64,000 nt of DNA from Rhodohalobacter sp. SW132 (lineage in GTDB: Bacteria; Bacteroidota; Rhodothermia; Balneolales; Balneolaceae). Position numbers and translations under genes: made by a program. Below are positions 1-5,776 of this stretch, in pieces. Within the stretch, counting starts at the first letter, position 1. Each line of letters opens with the position of its first letter. Under the pieces are notes generated by a model. It did not search any database. It was given only the letters and a program-made list of their open reading frames with translations, and had not been told where the DNA came from. The stretch is taken from assembly GCF_003390325.1 (NCBI RefSeq), contig NZ_QUOK01000004.1, forward strand, positions 1-64,000. The letters run 5' to 3'.

Positions 1-140
1 TTGTCTAAAACGAAGCCGAAGTCAAGAGCTCAGAAAATGACAATTCGCTCCATATTATATCTCGAAATTTGTACTTTCCGTCATTGGTAAAAAAGAGATA
101 GACATTGAAATTGACCGGCTGACCAACTCTATCGAAAACA

Positions 141-599
141 GTGTCACAGGTGAAGTTTTTGATACGGAAGGTTGTTCAACTTGGTAAACCAGACAAGAAA
201 GAGATCAAACCTGCTGAATGGCTCTTCGATTGGGAAGAAGAATTAAATTTATCAGAACGGGAGGTTTATAAATTAGTTACCGTCAACAATCCTAAAATCA
301 TTCATGGTTTGTTGTGCCTTGAAGACAAGAGCGATCATATTTTTATTCACATTGTTGAAAGTGCGAATTTCAATAAAGGCACCAACAAAATATATCTGGG
401 TGTAGCCGGGAATCTTTTTGCTTTTGCGTGTAAAGCCTCTTTTGAGAAAGGATATGAGGGATATGTTGCCTTTGACTCCAAGTCTGCGTTAATTGAACAT
501 TACAAGAAAAAACTTGGTGCCACACATTTCAAAGGACAACGAATGTACATTGAAACCGTTAATGCATTGAAGCTTGTGAAAAAATATTTTCAGGATTAA
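141..599 (+). CDS. GNAT-like protein of an integron cassette, N-terminus probably frameshifted
   Basis: 152 residues from a GTG that is unlikely to be the true start. The C-terminal half (about residues 75-150) has the look of an acetyltransferase-type fold: a 'GVAGNLFAFACK' segment, then 'GYEGYVAF', then 'HYKKKLGA' and a short final strand. No function is claimed. The adjacent frame immediately upstream (95 to about 163) reads KEIDIEIDRLTNSIEN followed by SVTGEVFDTE, then joins smoothly to VVQLGKP if one base in the run GAAGG at about 163 is removed. I therefore think the real gene begins before 95 and is broken by a +1 shift. I found no ATG, GTG or TTG for that upstream part in its own frame, so the 5' end may be damaged further. 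It lies 4 bp before a small ORF at 604 that probably belongs to the same cassette. Confidence 0.55.
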   Translation: MSQVKFLIRKVVQLGKPDKKEIKPAEWLFDWEEELNLSEREVYKLVTVNNPKIIHGLLCLEDKSDHIFIHIVESANFNKGTNKIYLGVAGNLFAFACKASFEKGYEGYVAFDSKSALIEHYKKKLGATHFKGQRMYIETVNALKLVKKYFQD

Positions 600-603
600 A
601 ATC

Positions 604-780
604 ATGGCTATAGTTAAAGAACCCAAAGGAGTCGATTTCGTTGTTAAGTCAGAACCCTGGTCTGATGAAGAGCTGAAAGAGTTCAGGAAACTGATGAAAA
701 AGCAGAAGTCCGAGCTCGGTGAAAAAAAGCGATCTAAGATCAAAGAGAATTATAAGAAAGTTTCTAAGCAACCAGCGTAG
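604..780 (+). CDS. 58-residue lysine-rich hypothetical protein, partner of the upstream gene
   Basis: ATG at 604, stop TAG at 778-780. The protein begins MAIVKEPKGVDFVVKSEPW, continues with an acidic/basic helical stretch (SDEELKEFRKLMKKQK) and ends in a Lys-rich tail. It has no signal peptide, no membrane segment and no known catalytic motif. It starts 4 bp after the stop of the GNAT-like gene, so the two are probably co-transcribed and sit in one cassette. From memory, short proteins with the KGVDFVV...EPW opening occur next to similar GNAT-like genes in Bacteroidetes. If so they may work as a pair, but whether as toxin and antitoxin or as enzyme and accessory factor cannot be told here. 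Confidence 0.6.
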   Translation: MAIVKEPKGVDFVVKSEPWSDEELKEFRKLMKKQKSELGEKKRSKIKENYKKVSKQPA

Positions 781-808
781 CTTCTACTCACCTTTCCTGT
801 ACTACACC

Positions 809-896
809 AAATGACCAGCGGCTCAAACGGACGAGTTTATGTTTCTGATCTTTGGATAGTTGTTCGTTTAGCCGTTTAGCCGCCAAGCCGTTATTT
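809..896 (+). other. attC site 1
   Basis: R'' AAATGAC at 809-815 and R' GTTATTT at 890-896 are reverse complements apart from one base. The stem pairs GCGGCTCAAACGG (818-830) with CCGTTTAGCCGC (872-883), leaving C824 unpaired. On the bottom strand this is an extrahelical G, the hallmark used by integron integrases. The site is 88 bp long. Confidence 0.75.
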
Positions 897-998
897 GCCT
901 ATCCTTTTCTTAAAATTTCGATTTAAAATCACAATTCATTCATCAGTTGCAGATTATACGTCATTGGCGTACTTTCCTTAAAAATCAATCGTTAGTAA

Positions 999-1316
999 AT
1001 GGAATTCTTTGAAACACCCGTTTTCACAAGGCTGATTCAGAAGCTGATCAACGATGAAGAATATCACCTGCTCCAATTGCAGTTGTCGGTCCGGCCAGAG
1101 TCCGGCGATATTATAAAAGGAAGCGGTGGAATTCGTAAACTTAGATGGGCCGGATCAGGACGTGGAAAACGCGGTGGCATTCGGGTGATTTATTATTACT
1201 TCACTGAGGATGAACAAATTTATATGCTTTATGCGTATCCAAAGAGCAAAAAAGACGATCTCACTGCAGATCAATTGAAGCAATTGAAACAACTGGTTGA
1301 GGAACAACTGCCATGA
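999..1316 (+). CDS. RelE/HigB-2-like toxin of a type II toxin-antitoxin cassette
   Basis: 105 residues. The segment 'GGIRKLRWAGSGRGKRGG' followed by 'IRVIYYYF' and a late 'LYAYPKSKKDDL' is the core of RelE/HigB-type ribosome-dependent mRNA interferases; the basic loop residues would contact RNA. The toxin comes first and its ATGA overlaps the antitoxin start by 4 bp, the order seen in higB-2/higA-2 type modules. Such modules are frequent in large integrons, where they are thought to stabilise the array by killing cells that lose it. Sequence and partner agree, so the class is secure. Whether the toxin is still active cannot be judged from sequence. Confidence 0.88.
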   Translation: MEFFETPVFTRLIQKLINDEEYHLLQLQLSVRPESGDIIKGSGGIRKLRWAGSGRGKRGGIRVIYYYFTEDEQIYMLYAYPKSKKDDLTADQLKQLKQLVEEQLP

Positions 1317-1600
1317 ATGATGAAATGTTTAATGAATTACTCGAAAGCGTCAAACAAGCCGGTGATATTCGGAAAGGCAAACGCAAACCATCCAGACACA
1401 CTGTGATTGAAGAACCTGATGTTGCAGCGATTCGCGAAAAGTACGACATGACCCAACAGGAATTTTCTTCCCTGCTTGGTATCAGTGTTGGTACCCTTCG
1501 AAACTGGGAACAAGGAAGGCGTAAACCTCAGGGGCCGGCCAAAGTACTTTTGAAAATTGCGGAAAAGAGGCCGAAAGCAATTTTGGAGTCTTTATCGTAA
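1313..1600 (+). CDS. HTH (Xre-family) antitoxin, HigA-2/NadS-like
   Basis: 95 residues. The N-terminal half (about 1-45) is the presumed toxin-binding part. Residues about 45-80 form a helix-turn-helix: 'REKYDMTQQEFSSLLGIS' then 'VGTLRNWEQGRRKPQGPA', the standard lambda-repressor-like pattern with the WEQGRRKP end. The start overlaps the toxin stop (ATGA), so the pair is translationally coupled. As in other HigA-type pairs it should neutralise the toxin and repress the common promoter, which must lie between attC site 1 and 999. The stop TAA at 1598-1600 is followed 10 bp later by attC site 2, so the pair fills one cassette of about 0.8 kb. Confidence 0.9.
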   Translation: MNDEMFNELLESVKQAGDIRKGKRKPSRHTVIEEPDVAAIREKYDMTQQEFSSLLGISVGTLRNWEQGRRKPQGPAKVLLKIAEKRPKAILESLS

Positions 1601-1610
1601 ACTGTTCGTC

Positions 1611-1698
1611 AAATAACCAGCGGTTCGTGTGGATTCGTTTTGACTTAGGGACATTGGATCATTTATCGCCTCACCGCACAACCGCCAAACCGTTAGGT
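1611..1698 (+). other. attC site 2
   Basis: R'' AAATAAC at 1611-1617 and R' GTTAGGT at 1692-1698. The stem pairs GCGGTTCGTGTGG (1620-1632) with CCGCACAACCGC (1674-1685), with one mismatch and C1626 unpaired. The unpaired C lies 15 bases after the start of R'', exactly as in site 1, and the total length (88 bp) is also identical. Confidence 0.8.
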
Positions 1699-1729
1699 TT
1701 AAAACGAATAATATTTTAAATCAATATTT

Positions 1730-2161
1730 ATGTTTATAGATTCTGAATTGTATTTAATCTTGGGACTTGCAATAATTCTAGTCTTAATTTTCACTATCGG
1801 CTTCAAGTTTTGGGAGGGCGAAAAACAAGATGAATTAGATAAAGCAATTTCACTGCTAAAAATTAATATTTTCGGAGTAGGTTTTCTATCAATAGTCTTA
1901 TGGTTTATGCTTCCTATAACTTCAACACTTAGTACGTTTGGGTTTCCTGAAACTATCAATGAGATACAATCAAATGAGCAATTACTTGATTATTTACAGA
2001 AATATAATAAAGCAATTGTACGCACAACTGAAATAGTTCATTGGTTTATTTTCATCTTTGTTTGGGGATTTTTAACATCACTTTACTCTATCATAAAAAC
2101 ATTCAAAAGTTTACGTGAAGAGCATTATTCTAAAAATGTGGAGGATAAGTTTAACACCTAA
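1730..2161 (+). CDS. small integral membrane protein, unknown function (cassette gene)
   Basis: 143 residues, unrecognised. Three hydrophobic segments are visible: about 8-26 (LILGLAIILVLIFTIGF), about 48-68 (IFGVGFLSIVLWFMLPI) and about 103-123 (VHWFIFIFVWGFLTSLY). Short charged loops separate them and a polar tail (KSLREEHYSKNVEDK) ends the protein. The coding sequence is clearly AT-richer than the housekeeping genes of the window, which fits foreign cargo. The stop TAA (2159-2161) lies inside the R'' box of attC site 3, so the gene ends exactly where its recombination site begins, as in typical integron cassettes. The start ATG follows attC site 2 by about 30 bp of AT-rich sequence that could hold its own promoter. 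Confidence 0.75.
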   Translation: MFIDSELYLILGLAIILVLIFTIGFKFWEGEKQDELDKAISLLKINIFGVGFLSIVLWFMLPITSTLSTFGFPETINEIQSNEQLLDYLQKYNKAIVRTTEIVHWFIFIFVWGFLTSLYSIIKTFKSLREEHYSKNVEDKFNT

Positions 2162-2245
2162 CAAAGTGGCTAAAGCGGACGAGTTTGCGATTTGGACCTG
2201 TATTAAATTATAATGCCTCGCCGCTAATTTACCAGACCGTTATTT
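2156..2245 (+). other. attC site 3
   Basis: R'' ACCTAAC at 2156-2162 contains the stop of the preceding gene; R' GTTATTT is at 2239-2245. The arm TGG-C-TAAA (2167-2174) pairs with TTTACCA (2228-2234), leaving C2170 extrahelical. The flanking GCGGACGAG closely resembles site 1. The site is 90 bp long and looks intact. Confidence 0.85.
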
Positions 2246-2290
2246 TCTCTGATTGAACATATTCATCAATCTCATTATAAAAACGTAACT

Positions 2291-3484
2291 ATGATTCATC
2301 ATCGATCAAATAATACGATACGATTTGTACTGGGAATGATATTTTTAACAATGTTAACCTCCGAAGGTTTTTCGCAGGGGTTTACTTCGCCTATTCAATG
2401 GCATCATTCGATCCACGAAGCACGTGTATCTGCTTTAGGCCAGTCTACAGCTGCTCTCAACAACGGAACTTCTTACCATGCGAACCCTGCTATTCCATTA
2501 GAAAATGGGGTTTTGAGTTTGTCAAGCTTTCTTTTTTCCGTTACAGCTTTTGATTCACCTACTGACGGAGCCAATTTATATAGTCCGGCTGTAAGTTTTG
2601 CACACGGAAACTTTTCATACTCTGCAATGATTGATTATACATCGTATTCCATCCCTCCAATAGACTCCGAATCCGGCAATTTAGACTTTAGCAACAGGTT
2701 GTTTCGCTTTCAAACAGGTTACCAGCTTAATGAAAACTTTTCCATAGGAATTGGATTTCTTTACAGTTCTTATCAATCAACAGAATTTAGTTTTAATAAT
2801 GAAACTCATGGGGGTGATGCTTCTGCATGGGGAATCACAGCTGGCGCCCATTATCAAAATCAGTTCGAATCCGATAATTTTGTTTTTAGATCACAGACAG
2901 GTTTGTCTCTCAATGATATAAGTGAGGGATTTAGTTTTGAAAGCACTGATATGAATGAAACGAATCTACCCGGTCAAATCAGATTAGGATTGGGATTGGA
3001 CATCTCAAGCAAAAATTTACGACATAACCGTCCTCTGTTTGGAGGTGGAATATATACCGGATTCAGTAAATATCTTGCAAGATGGGAATTTAATGATAAC
3101 CCTTCTCAGGTATCAACCCCAAGCGGTTTTGAAGCTCTGTTTACTACCTGGAATAGTTTTGAAAGATTTACCGGCTCTGAAATAGCAGAGATATCATTGG
3201 GTGAACAAATTTCTACAAGTATCGGCTTTGAACTTCATTACCTGGAAACCATTTATCTGAGATATGGAATCGTAGGTGGTTCAGATTACTGGATTAGGCC
3301 ACAAAATGGTTTAGGTGCAGAAATAGATCTTTACTATATATCACTGGCAGTTACTCACTTGAACTATCATTCGTCCGACCACTGGGGTCCTCGAGATAAT
3401 TCTGCTTATGTTCAAGCGACTTTTCGATTACCCATTGATGGTCAGTCAAGAGACACATTATTGGGCAGATTGTTCAATCGATAA
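2291..3484 (+). CDS. outer-membrane beta-barrel protein (PorV/UPF0164-like), cassette gene
   Basis: 397 residues with an N-terminal signal peptide (hydrophobic core FVLGMIFLTMLTSEGF, cleavage probably after FSQ). The segment 'ARVSALGQSTAALNNGTSY' followed by 'HANPA' matches the start of the PorV/UPF0164 family of outer-membrane barrels, in which this loop precedes the first strands. The rest alternates Gly/aromatic beta-strands, for example 'GIGFLYSSYQS' and 'IRLGLGLDIS', and ends with a strand-like VQATFRLPI. A T9SS shuttle role like PorV is possible, but so is a plain porin-like barrel. At about 1.3 kb with its site it is large for an integron cassette. Its stop codon overlaps the R'' box of the degraded attC site 4. 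Confidence 0.7.
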   Translation: MIHHRSNNTIRFVLGMIFLTMLTSEGFSQGFTSPIQWHHSIHEARVSALGQSTAALNNGTSYHANPAIPLENGVLSLSSFLFSVTAFDSPTDGANLYSPAVSFAHGNFSYSAMIDYTSYSIPPIDSESGNLDFSNRLFRFQTGYQLNENFSIGIGFLYSSYQSTEFSFNNETHGGDASAWGITAGAHYQNQFESDNFVFRSQTGLSLNDISEGFSFESTDMNETNLPGQIRLGLGLDISSKNLRHNRPLFGGGIYTGFSKYLARWEFNDNPSQVSTPSGFEALFTTWNSFERFTGSEIAEISLGEQISTSIGFELHYLETIYLRYGIVGGSDYWIRPQNGLGAEIDLYYISLAVTHLNYHSSDHWGPRDNSAYVQATFRLPIDGQSRDTLLGRLFNR

Positions 3485-3552
3485 CTCTTGTTTGCTGTAA
3501 ATCAGATTTTCAAATGTGAGCCTACAGAAAAATAACCGCCACACCGTAATAT
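3479..3552 (+). other. decayed attC site 4
   Basis: CGATAAC (3479-3485) overlaps the stop of the preceding gene, as in site 3. The downstream end AACCGCCACACCGTAATAT (from 3534) closely resembles AACCGCCAAACCGTTAGGT of site 2, but the invariant GTT has become GTA. The internal stem is poorly conserved, so the site is probably inactive. Confidence 0.45.
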
Positions 3553-3629
3553 CGCTTTTTCAAAATTAAATCGTTATCCAATAGGTGTAATGCTTTGATG
3601 AAGTGTATACATCAATAAAAGAGATAAAG

Positions 3630-4133
3630 ATGCAATTGAGTTCAACATATGGCTTCTCCCTGCTGATAGCTTGCTTAATGCTATCGATATTTCAGTCTGG
3701 TTGCGATTTACTAAGCCAAAACTCAAATGATTTTCAAAATCTTATCATTCAAACCGAGAAGGAAACGTATTCTAAAGAAGAGAACGAGCTTATTACTGCA
3801 AATATACTTAATGAGTCGGCTGAAGCAGTATTTATTACAATGCCGGGCCCTGTAACACTTGATAAAAAAATCGACGGGAAATGGGAGAACTTAGGCAGGT
3901 GGTATATTACAGCTGCAATTGCCCCACGCCTTGTTGAAATAGCACCGGAGGAATTTTTATCTGAAATCGCAAAACTAAATACTGACGATCCGATCATTGA
4001 GGAAACTGGTTTATATCGTTTTCATTTCAGCATGTATTCATCAAAATTTGATATGGCAGGCGGAGAAAATGGCTCAAAATCCATATTACCGTTGAAATTC
4101 CGCATATCAAATACATTCTATATTTCCGATTGA
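3630..4133 (+). CDS. lipoprotein with Ig-like fold, unknown function (cassette gene)
   Basis: 167 residues from the ATG at 3630, which is preceded by GAGATAAAG. A GTG nine codons earlier (3603) is possible but would put a polar stretch before the signal peptide. A hydrophobic segment (LLIACLMLSIFQ) leads to SGC, a lipobox-like cysteine, so the protein should be anchored in the envelope. The mature part starts with a Ser/Asn-rich linker. It then has the alternating beta pattern of a small Ig-like domain: 'IQTEKETYSKEENELITANI', then 'WENLGRWYI', then 'TGLYRFHFSMYSS'. No catalytic residues are recognisable. It fills one cassette between attC sites 4 and 5. Confidence 0.7.
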   Translation: MQLSSTYGFSLLIACLMLSIFQSGCDLLSQNSNDFQNLIIQTEKETYSKEENELITANILNESAEAVFITMPGPVTLDKKIDGKWENLGRWYITAAIAPRLVEIAPEEFLSEIAKLNTDDPIIEETGLYRFHFSMYSSKFDMAGGENGSKSILPLKFRISNTFYISD

Positions 4134-4155
4134 TTATAGGTATTGCTGATAATTC

Positions 4156-4268
4156 CTATAACAAAGCATCTGTTTATGATATAACCAATGCTTCCTGCGA
4201 ATCGGTTCAGGTTTCTTGCTAAACTTTTAAACCAGTCGCCCGGCCGCAGAAGCACCAAACCGTTATAG
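4156..4268 (+). other. attC site 5
   Basis: R'' CTATAAC (4156-4162) and R' GTTATAG (4262-4268) are perfect reverse complements. The inner arms GCATCTG and CAGAAGC pair apart from one base. At 113 bp it is longer than sites 1-3, with a longer loop. Confidence 0.75.
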
Positions 4269-4298
4269 TGCCTAATTAATCAAATCAAGGAGATCACA

Positions 4299-4625
4299 AT
4301 GAAGAACTCAACAATCATACTCCTTTTTACTTTTGTTCTATTTTCCGTGTCAACTGCCTGTAATACAACTTCGAGTGAAGTTGAAGCAGAATATACCCCA
4401 GGTGAAGTAATTATCGCATTAGAAGATGGTATCGAAGAAGCTGATATAGTGCCAAGAATTGAAGAATTTGAACTCCAGTGGAAAGAATATTTCGAGAATA
4501 TTGGCTACGCTTTAATTGGTGTTCCAGTCGGTGAAGAAGAACTGTGGGTAGAGAAGCTTAAACAAGAGCCTATGATTCGAAATGCTCAACTAAATCGAAA
4601 AGTTGAACTAAGAGGAAGTAGTTAA
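4299..4625 (+). CDS. small lipoprotein resembling a free-standing subtilase propeptide domain
   Basis: 108 residues. Translation should be strong: AAGGAG lies 6-7 bases before the ATG, one of the best Shine-Dalgarno sites in the window. The signal peptide IILLFTFVLFSVSTAC ends in a lipobox cysteine at about residue 21. The mature part begins 'YTPGEVIIALEDGIEE' and ends 'EKLKQEPMIRNAQLNRKVEL'. This pattern is that of N-terminal propeptides of subtilisin-like proteases (PGEVIV...V..G.E......L......V..AE.N), which act as folding aids and inhibitors. No protease domain follows, so an inhibitor or anchored chaperone role is an inference. The stop overlaps a decayed attC site. Confidence 0.7.
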   Translation: MKNSTIILLFTFVLFSVSTACNTTSSEVEAEYTPGEVIIALEDGIEEADIVPRIEEFELQWKEYFENIGYALIGVPVGEEELWVEKLKQEPMIRNAQLNRKVELRGSS

Positions 4626-4697
4626 ATATTGCACCGGCACTATATCAATGTGCATTAACTGGGAATGCTAATGTGCCGCTGGCTTCCGGTGTTATTT
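4624..4697 (+). other. decayed attC site 6
   Basis: A canonical R' GTTATTT lies at 4691-4697. The upstream box AAATATT (4624-4630) overlaps the end of the preceding gene and has lost the AAC. The outer arm CCGGCAC pairs only partly with GTGCCG and CCGGTG near the downstream end. Probably an attC with an eroded left half. Confidence 0.45.
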
Positions 4698-4807
4698 GTC
4701 ATGAATTTTTAGCCGTTTATTAACCCATAATCTCCGCGCCCGATCTGCGCTGAGCCGTTTTGAGAGACTTGCTAAACGTTTACAGCGTTTGTATTATATG
4801 AGTAATA

Positions 4808-5203
4808 ATGATAAAAAAAGCTACATACCCTAAAGCCTTTTCTATAAACGGGTTGTTCGCCTTATCCGTGGTGTTCAGCTTGTTTGCTTTTCCGGGACTA
4901 ATAAATACAGCTGAAGCCTGCCGTCCACAACCACAGCATATCGAAGTTGTTGCCGACGAACAAGATGTTGCCAAACCTACGGTTTTTTTATACCAGATAG
5001 CTGATTCGGAGTTTTCCTCTAATTCGTTAAAAACAACAAGAGAGTATCAATGTAACCTACAAATGGTGTATCAGCGGCAAGTCAAAGAAACGCTGGACAC
5101 AATTTTAAAACAATACAAAACTTATTCCCCTCCTAACTTATTCTGGATTGCTAAGGTGATCTCTGCACTTCGCGATGACAACCCACATCTCATTTTAGGG
5201 TAA
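4808..5203 (+). CDS. secreted or membrane-anchored hypothetical protein (cassette gene)
   Basis: 131 residues, unrecognised. A hydrophobic segment at about residues 15-33 (LFALSVVFSLFAFPGLI) is followed by NTAEAC, so it is either a signal peptide cleaved near AEA or a membrane anchor. The remainder is polar: 'QHIEVVADEQDVAKPTVFLY', then a helical stretch with 'MVYQRQVKETLDTILKQYK', then 'SALRDDNPHLIL'. No domain is evident. It lies between decayed attC site 6 and a second small gene at 5296, and both should belong to one cassette ending at attC site 7. Confidence 0.5.
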   Translation: MIKKATYPKAFSINGLFALSVVFSLFAFPGLINTAEACRPQPQHIEVVADEQDVAKPTVFLYQIADSEFSSNSLKTTREYQCNLQMVYQRQVKETLDTILKQYKTYSPPNLFWIAKVISALRDDNPHLILG

Positions 5204-5295
5204 AATCACCTGCCTGCCGGTGTATCCGGTTTTCATTATTTAATCCAATTTATGCTCTTGTCAACAGGCAAAAGCAGGCAATCCAATTATTCACC

Positions 5296-5493
5296 ATGAA
5301 ATCATTCAAAAAAGTCGTACGACTACTTTATCTGGGTTTAGTGATATCATTAGCAACTATAGGTATAGCACTTGTTGGGCCGATTCCTTTGCAAATTACT
5401 CATAAAAAGATGCCACTGGAACATCCTATTGAACTGGTGAGATCTGATGACGAATCTGAACAAGAATCGGATCAAATCAAAATTATACATTAA
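5296..5493 (+). CDS. 65-residue single-TM hypothetical protein (cassette gene)
   Basis: Starts MKSFKKVVRLLYLGLVISLA, giving a basic N-terminus and one hydrophobic segment (about 10-29), followed by a polar tail with an acidic cluster (RSDDESEQESDQ). A secreted or bitopic membrane peptide is likely. It resembles no family I know and may be a marginal gene. Support comes from its plausible signal-anchor, the ATG, and its stop (5491-5493) lying 25 bp before attC site 7, the usual cassette geometry. Confidence 0.45.
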   Translation: MKSFKKVVRLLYLGLVISLATIGIALVGPIPLQITHKKMPLEHPIELVRSDDESEQESDQIKIIH

Positions 5494-5517
5494 CCCATAC
5501 ATCTCAGGCAGCCCGAT

Positions 5518-5642
5518 ACATAACAACGTCTCTTGCGGACGGGGCTGCACATGATGGATTTCCGGTGTTTCTGAACTGGTTAGGTTTTACTACTTTGCAA
5601 AGTGGCAGAACGCACCGTCGCATAACTGCCAAACCGTTATAT
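5518..5642 (+). other. attC site 7 (last convincing site)
   Basis: R'' ACATAAC (5518-5524) and R' GTTATAT (5636-5642). The arm TGCGGACGG (5534-5542) pairs with CCGTCGCA (5615-5622), leaving one G unpaired. The end GCCAAACCGTTATATGGC closely matches the end of site 2. The site is 125 bp long. Confidence 0.75.
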
Positions 5643-5776
5643 GGCAATCCATTTAACAAGCAGATGAAAAAATAAATTCTTTTAGATTCGACTTCTCTAA
5701 ACAAATTTTAAGCTGATTAATCAAATCAGTATACTTTCAGAAGTGTTTAATAATTCTCTATCTAATTCTTTCACGC

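Larger units (their letters stand above)
809..5642 (+). mobile_element. integron gene-cassette array (no integrase in window)
   Basis: Seven intergenic segments carry the attC layout: an RYYYAAC-like box (R'') at or just after the stop codon of the preceding gene, an imperfect inverted repeat, and a GTTRRRY-like box (R') at the downstream end. Five are convincing (809-896, 1611-1698, 2156-2245, 4156-4268, 5518-5642) and two are decayed (3479-3552, 4624-4697). All genes between them read in the plus direction and are mostly small, hypothetical, membrane-bound or secreted, with one toxin-antitoxin pair, which is typical of sedentary chromosomal integrons. Orientation places intI upstream of the window. 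The last convincing site is at 5642, so this is probably the old distal end of the array, or an isolated cluster without its integrase. Confidence 0.8.

Noticed and set aside
5204-5295. Inverted repeat TGCCTGC / GCAGGCA between the two small genes 4808-5203 and 5296-5493, considered as another attC site
   Set aside because: There is no GTTRRRY or RYYYAAC box at either end; only a simple stem-loop remains.
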